Under the pieces are notes generated by a model, which saw only the letters and a program-made list of their open reading frames with translations, ran no database searches and was not told where the DNA came from. From Alphaproteobacteria bacterium (GTDB lineage Bacteria; Pseudomonadota; Alphaproteobacteria; RUG11792), in the NCBI GenBank assembly GCA_017450545.1, contig JAFSTL010000062.1:1-8665 (forward strand): DNA of 8,665 bases, in the 5' to 3' direction. The translations under genes and the position numbers were made by a program. Positions 6,650 to 8,665 of this stretch are shown one piece after another; the stretch's first letter is position 1, and each line of letters begins with the position of its first letter.

Positions 6650-7155
6650 TATTCTTCATCCTCCAGTTCATCAATACTTCCAGCCAGGAAGTCGTCGTCA
6701 TCGTCATCTAAATCTATTTCAATATCCTCATCAATGTTTTCTTCTTCTTCGTCGTCATCATCTTCTTCATTCATCAATGCTTCATCCAAATCTTGCAGTG
6801 CTTGCAAATCGTCATCATTTAATTCTTCGGCATCGCCGGATTCTAAATCAGTATCTTCTCCAACGCCATCCGGTTCCTGCATCAGTTCTTCAATAGATCT
6901 TACTCTATCCTCAGTATTTAATTCAGAATTATTGCCTTCATACAGTGCCCGCTTAGTAAGTTCAGTCAAACCGCTGAGCGATATAGTCTCATCCGCGATC
7001 TCCCGGAGAGCAATAATGGTCGACTTATCGTTATCTCTTGGAACAGAAGGCATCGCACCACACTCGAGGTCTTTTGCTCGCTTCGATGCCATCATGACCA
7101 ACTCAAATCTATTTGGAACTTTCTCAACACAGTCCTCTACTGTAACTCTCGCCAT
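6649..7155 (-). CDS. rpoZ: RNA polymerase omega subunit with long acidic tail
   Basis: Omega binds the beta' subunit and aids assembly and stability of RNA polymerase. Residues 1 to about 72 are a clear omega domain of alphaproteobacterial type: MARVTVEDCVEKVPNRFELV, a PRDNDKSTIIALREIADETIS segment and a short C-terminal helix. The protein then runs on to 168 residues, well beyond the usual size of roughly 80-130. By my count 46 of residues 81-168 are Asp or Glu and only two are Arg, with runs such as EDDDDEEEE (131-139) and LDDDDDD (149-155). The frame stays open and the tail ends at the gltX overlap, so it is not an assembly slip that loses the stop. ATG 7155 is the first start after an in-frame TGA (7176-7174). 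No ribosome site precedes it, only a T9 tract. In most alphaproteobacteria rpoZ is followed by spoT/relA; here it is gltX. Confidence 0.95.
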   Translation of the reverse strand: MARVTVEDCVEKVPNRFELVMMASKRAKDLECGAMPSVPRDNDKSTIIALREIADETISLSGLTELTKRALYEGNNSELNTEDRVRSIEELMQEPDGVGEDTDLESGDAEELNDDDLQALQDLDEALMNEEDDDDEEEENIDEDIEIDLDDDDDDFLAGSIDELEDEE

Positions 7156-7403
7156 TGCAAAAAAAAATTTAAATCAGAACCATCTTTATCCATCATACCA
7201 CTTACATATGCCTCCCTCAAGCTTTTTATATATAAAAGAAAATTATATGTATAAATATTTGTTGAAAACTTTACTGATAGTTTAAATCCAGGACAACAAG
7301 ACTAAAAATAACATTAACACTTTTGTATTCAGTCATCGGATGAATTTTTTTAGTTGTATTTTGTTGACACACCTCGCGAACAGAACGACTATGAAACAGT
7401 CGT
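7156..7403. other. shared divergent regulatory region, rpoZ-gltX and tRNA-Gln
   Basis: This 248-base AT-rich stretch has no credible gene. Towards rpoZ (minus strand) it holds a TATAAT (7247 to 7242) without a good -35, a purine-rich GAGGGAGG (7218 to 7211) followed after three bases by an ATG-TAA start-stop (7207 to 7202), and a T9 tract (7167 to 7159) just before the start. Towards tRNA-Gln it holds a perfect TTGACA (7364-7369) and an inverted repeat at the tRNA 5' end. I see nothing else in it. Confidence 0.55.
7364..7395 (+). promoter_or_regulatory. candidate promoter of tRNA-Gln
   Basis: A perfect -35 TTGACA (7364-7369) lies 35 bases before the mature tRNA. The best -10-like hexamer is TATGAA (7390-7395, four of six bases), but its 20-base spacer is long; GACTAT (7387-7392) at 17 bases is poorer. 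The -10 overlaps the inverted repeat at 7384-7404. Transcription would start almost at the mature 5' end. Confidence 0.45.
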
Positions 7404-7404
7404 T
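7384..7404. repeat. perfect 7-bp inverted repeat at tRNA-Gln 5' end
   Basis: AACGACT (7384-7390) and AGTCGTT (7398-7404) are exact reverse complements around the 7-base ATGAAAC. The right arm includes the first base of the tRNA, and the loop holds most of the candidate -10. It could be an operator around the promoter, or a hairpin in the 5' leader of a longer precursor. Confidence 0.5.
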
Positions 7405-7479
7405 GGGGTATAGCCAAGCGGTAAGGCAACGGTTTTTGGTACCGTCATTTCCCTGGTTCGAATCCAGGTACCCCAGCCA
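7404..7479 (+). tRNA. tRNA-Gln (anticodon UUG)
   Basis: The acceptor stem TGGGGTA (7404-7410) pairs with TACCCCA (7469-7475), followed by discriminator G and an encoded CCA (7477-7479). The anticodon stem ACGGT/ACCGT encloses TTTTGGT, giving anticodon TTG at 7436-7438, which reads CAA and, by wobble, CAG. The T-arm is CCTGG-TTCGAAT-CCAGG. It is divergent from rpoZ-gltX and convergent with recF, whose stop is 20 bases away. The T7 run at 7494-7500 lies after it but without a clear hairpin, so I do not call a terminator. Confidence 0.97.
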
Positions 7480-7498
7480 AGATTGTCTCGTAGTTTTT

Positions 7499-8602
7499 TT
7501 ATGGTCTAACGAACATTGCGATATCTTTCAATTCGTTGAATAGTTCCTTATTTGTTCCAGAAAGCCAAACGGAAACGTTGTTGTGACGGGTAACGAATTC
7601 GCGGATGTATCGAAAAAGCAAGTTACGGTGATTGTCGTCCAGGTGTGTGATAACATCGTCAAGTAGTATTATTAAATCGCGTGTATCGTTTTTCAAGTTA
7701 TGTAATATAAACGAAAAGAAAACACATAAAAGCAGCATTTTCTGTTCTCCAGCAGAGCATTTGTCTGCCTCTATGCCCTTCTCAATTTGCAATACCTGCC
7801 AATCGCTACGATTTGCTCCGAGTGTGGTCAAGCCGGAAAGCTTATCCTTTTGTCTTCTATTAATTAATTCGCATTTATACAATTCTTCACAGTTACTTTG
7901 TGTTAATATTTGCATTTCCAGTTTCCCAACCATTTGTGATTTAAATTTGGGAAATTCACCATTCTTTATTTGGCATTGTTCCAATATCGATGCCATTCGG
8001 CTTCGACTTTCTGCAATTTTTATTCCATAATTGACAATTTTTGTCTCTATGATTTCAATCCATCGCTCAATGTCCGAACTTCGGATTACGTCATCATATC
8101 GTTTTAAGATTTGTAAACGTTCTTTTGTACATTTTTCATAATTTCGTATATTAGCCATATGGTCGCTATATACCGCATTGCAAAACATATCTATAAACTC
8201 ACGCCGATATGCAGGCGGTTGCATAAAAATTCTATCCGTTTCATATGTCATCCAAAGTATATAATGTCCCTGTCTAAAATCATTCAGATTTTTTGTATTT
8301 TTGTCATTCACTTTATATATTCTTTTCTTATGTAACTCACAGCTATACCCAGAGGTATATTCCCCTTCGTCTGTTTCAATTTGTATATACCAGTTCTTGT
8401 GGTCAGTTAGCCGGCATACCATATCTTCAGCTTTTGCATGACGCAGCCCATTTGCAACAGAAAAAACTGATATTGCTTCAAGAATATTTGTTTTTCCTAT
8501 GCCGTTTTCACCATACAATACTAGAACTTGATTTGACTCCGTGTTATCTATACACAATTTTTTATGATTTCTAAAGTTATTTAGCTGTATTCTTCTTATC
8601 AT
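7499..8602 (-). CDS. recF: DNA replication/repair protein RecF
   Basis: RecF is an SMC-like ABC ATPase that, with RecO and RecR, loads RecA at gaps in single-stranded DNA. The 367-residue product has the N-terminal IRRIQLNNFRNH typical of RecF, Walker A GENGIGKT (31-38), the middle segment PPAYRREFIDMF (129-140), a LGANRSDW motif (261-268), the ABC signature SAGEQ (283-287) and Walker B LIILLDD (310-316). The length is normal and all ATPase motifs are intact. A weak AGG lies just before the ATG at 8602. In many bacteria recF follows dnaN; the window ends 63 bases upstream, so that cannot be checked here. Convergent with tRNA-Gln. No other RecN/SMC family member fits as well. Confidence 0.95.
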   Translation of the reverse strand: MIRRIQLNNFRNHKKLCIDNTESNQVLVLYGENGIGKTNILEAISVFSVANGLRHAKAEDMVCRLTDHKNWYIQIETDEGEYTSGYSCELHKKRIYKVNDKNTKNLNDFRQGHYILWMTYETDRIFMQPPAYRREFIDMFCNAVYSDHMANIRNYEKCTKERLQILKRYDDVIRSSDIERWIEIIETKIVNYGIKIAESRSRMASILEQCQIKNGEFPKFKSQMVGKLEMQILTQSNCEELYKCELINRRQKDKLSGLTTLGANRSDWQVLQIEKGIEADKCSAGEQKMLLLCVFFSFILHNLKNDTRDLIILLDDVITHLDDNHRNLLFRYIREFVTRHNNVSVWLSGTNKELFNELKDIAMFVRP

Positions 8603-8665
8603 GCCTGATATCTAGTGTATTTATATTTGAGTTCGCCAAAATTTCTTTTGCCTTTTTTTTGCAAA

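Noticed and set aside
6599..7285. Plus-strand open frame of 228 codons, very serine-rich
   Set aside because: It is the antisense image of the rpoZ acidic tail: GAT/GAC/GAA/GAG repeats read as serine-rich codons on the other strand. No ribosome site, and rpoZ is certain.
7480..7500. T7 run after tRNA-Gln as an intrinsic terminator
   Set aside because: No stable hairpin precedes the T-run in the 14 bases between the CCA end and the run.
8621..8665. Possible C-terminal end of a gene upstream of recF on the minus strand (FAKKRQKKFWRTQI then TAA)
   Set aside because: Only 14 open codons before the window edge, too short to distinguish from chance.

Overview
The window looks like chromosomal housekeeping DNA from an AT-rich alphaproteobacterium, quite possibly a host-associated one of the Holosporales/Paracaedibacter type. 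The lineage call rests on the omega subunit, whose N-terminus (MARVTVEDCVEKVPNRFELV) is of the alphaproteobacterial type, and on a GluRS of the kind found in alphaproteobacteria. Low GC, a TamA-type outer-membrane protein and many A/T homopolymers fit a reduced, host-associated genome. The exact genus cannot be told from this sequence.

Layout, left to right. A short leader with a candidate promoter (1-92) precedes typA/bipA (+), a ribosome-associated GTPase, which ends in a clear rho-independent terminator (1947-1978). A tRNA-Ser(UGA) (+, 1995-2084) follows. Convergent with it is a secreted protein gene (-, 2093-3235) that carries an HExxH zinc-protease motif resembling the M3 (PepF/thimet) family. 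Divergent from that gene is a TamA-like outer-membrane protein (+, 3388-5199). The right half holds a minus-strand rpoZ-gltX operon (7155 to 5252) with a one-base TAATG stop/start overlap, then a tRNA-Gln(UUG) (+, 7404-7479), and last recF (-, 8602 to 7499).

Functional links. Most of the window serves gene expression: a translational GTPase, two tRNAs, GluRS and an RNA polymerase subunit. The rpoZ-gltX operon and tRNA-Gln are divergent and share one 248-base intergenic region. If the organism lacks GlnRS, as most alphaproteobacteria do, a GluRS charges tRNA-Gln with glutamate and GatCAB amidates it. The two envelope genes share another intergenic region and are visibly richer in A and T than typA.

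No new multi-gene system is evident: there is no CRISPR array, insertion sequence, toxin-antitoxin pair or defence cassette. The least ordinary items are the long, almost purely acidic C-terminal tail of the omega subunit, the divergent M3-like secreted protease, and two short perfect inverted repeats placed on candidate promoter elements (at 4-20 and 7384-7404).
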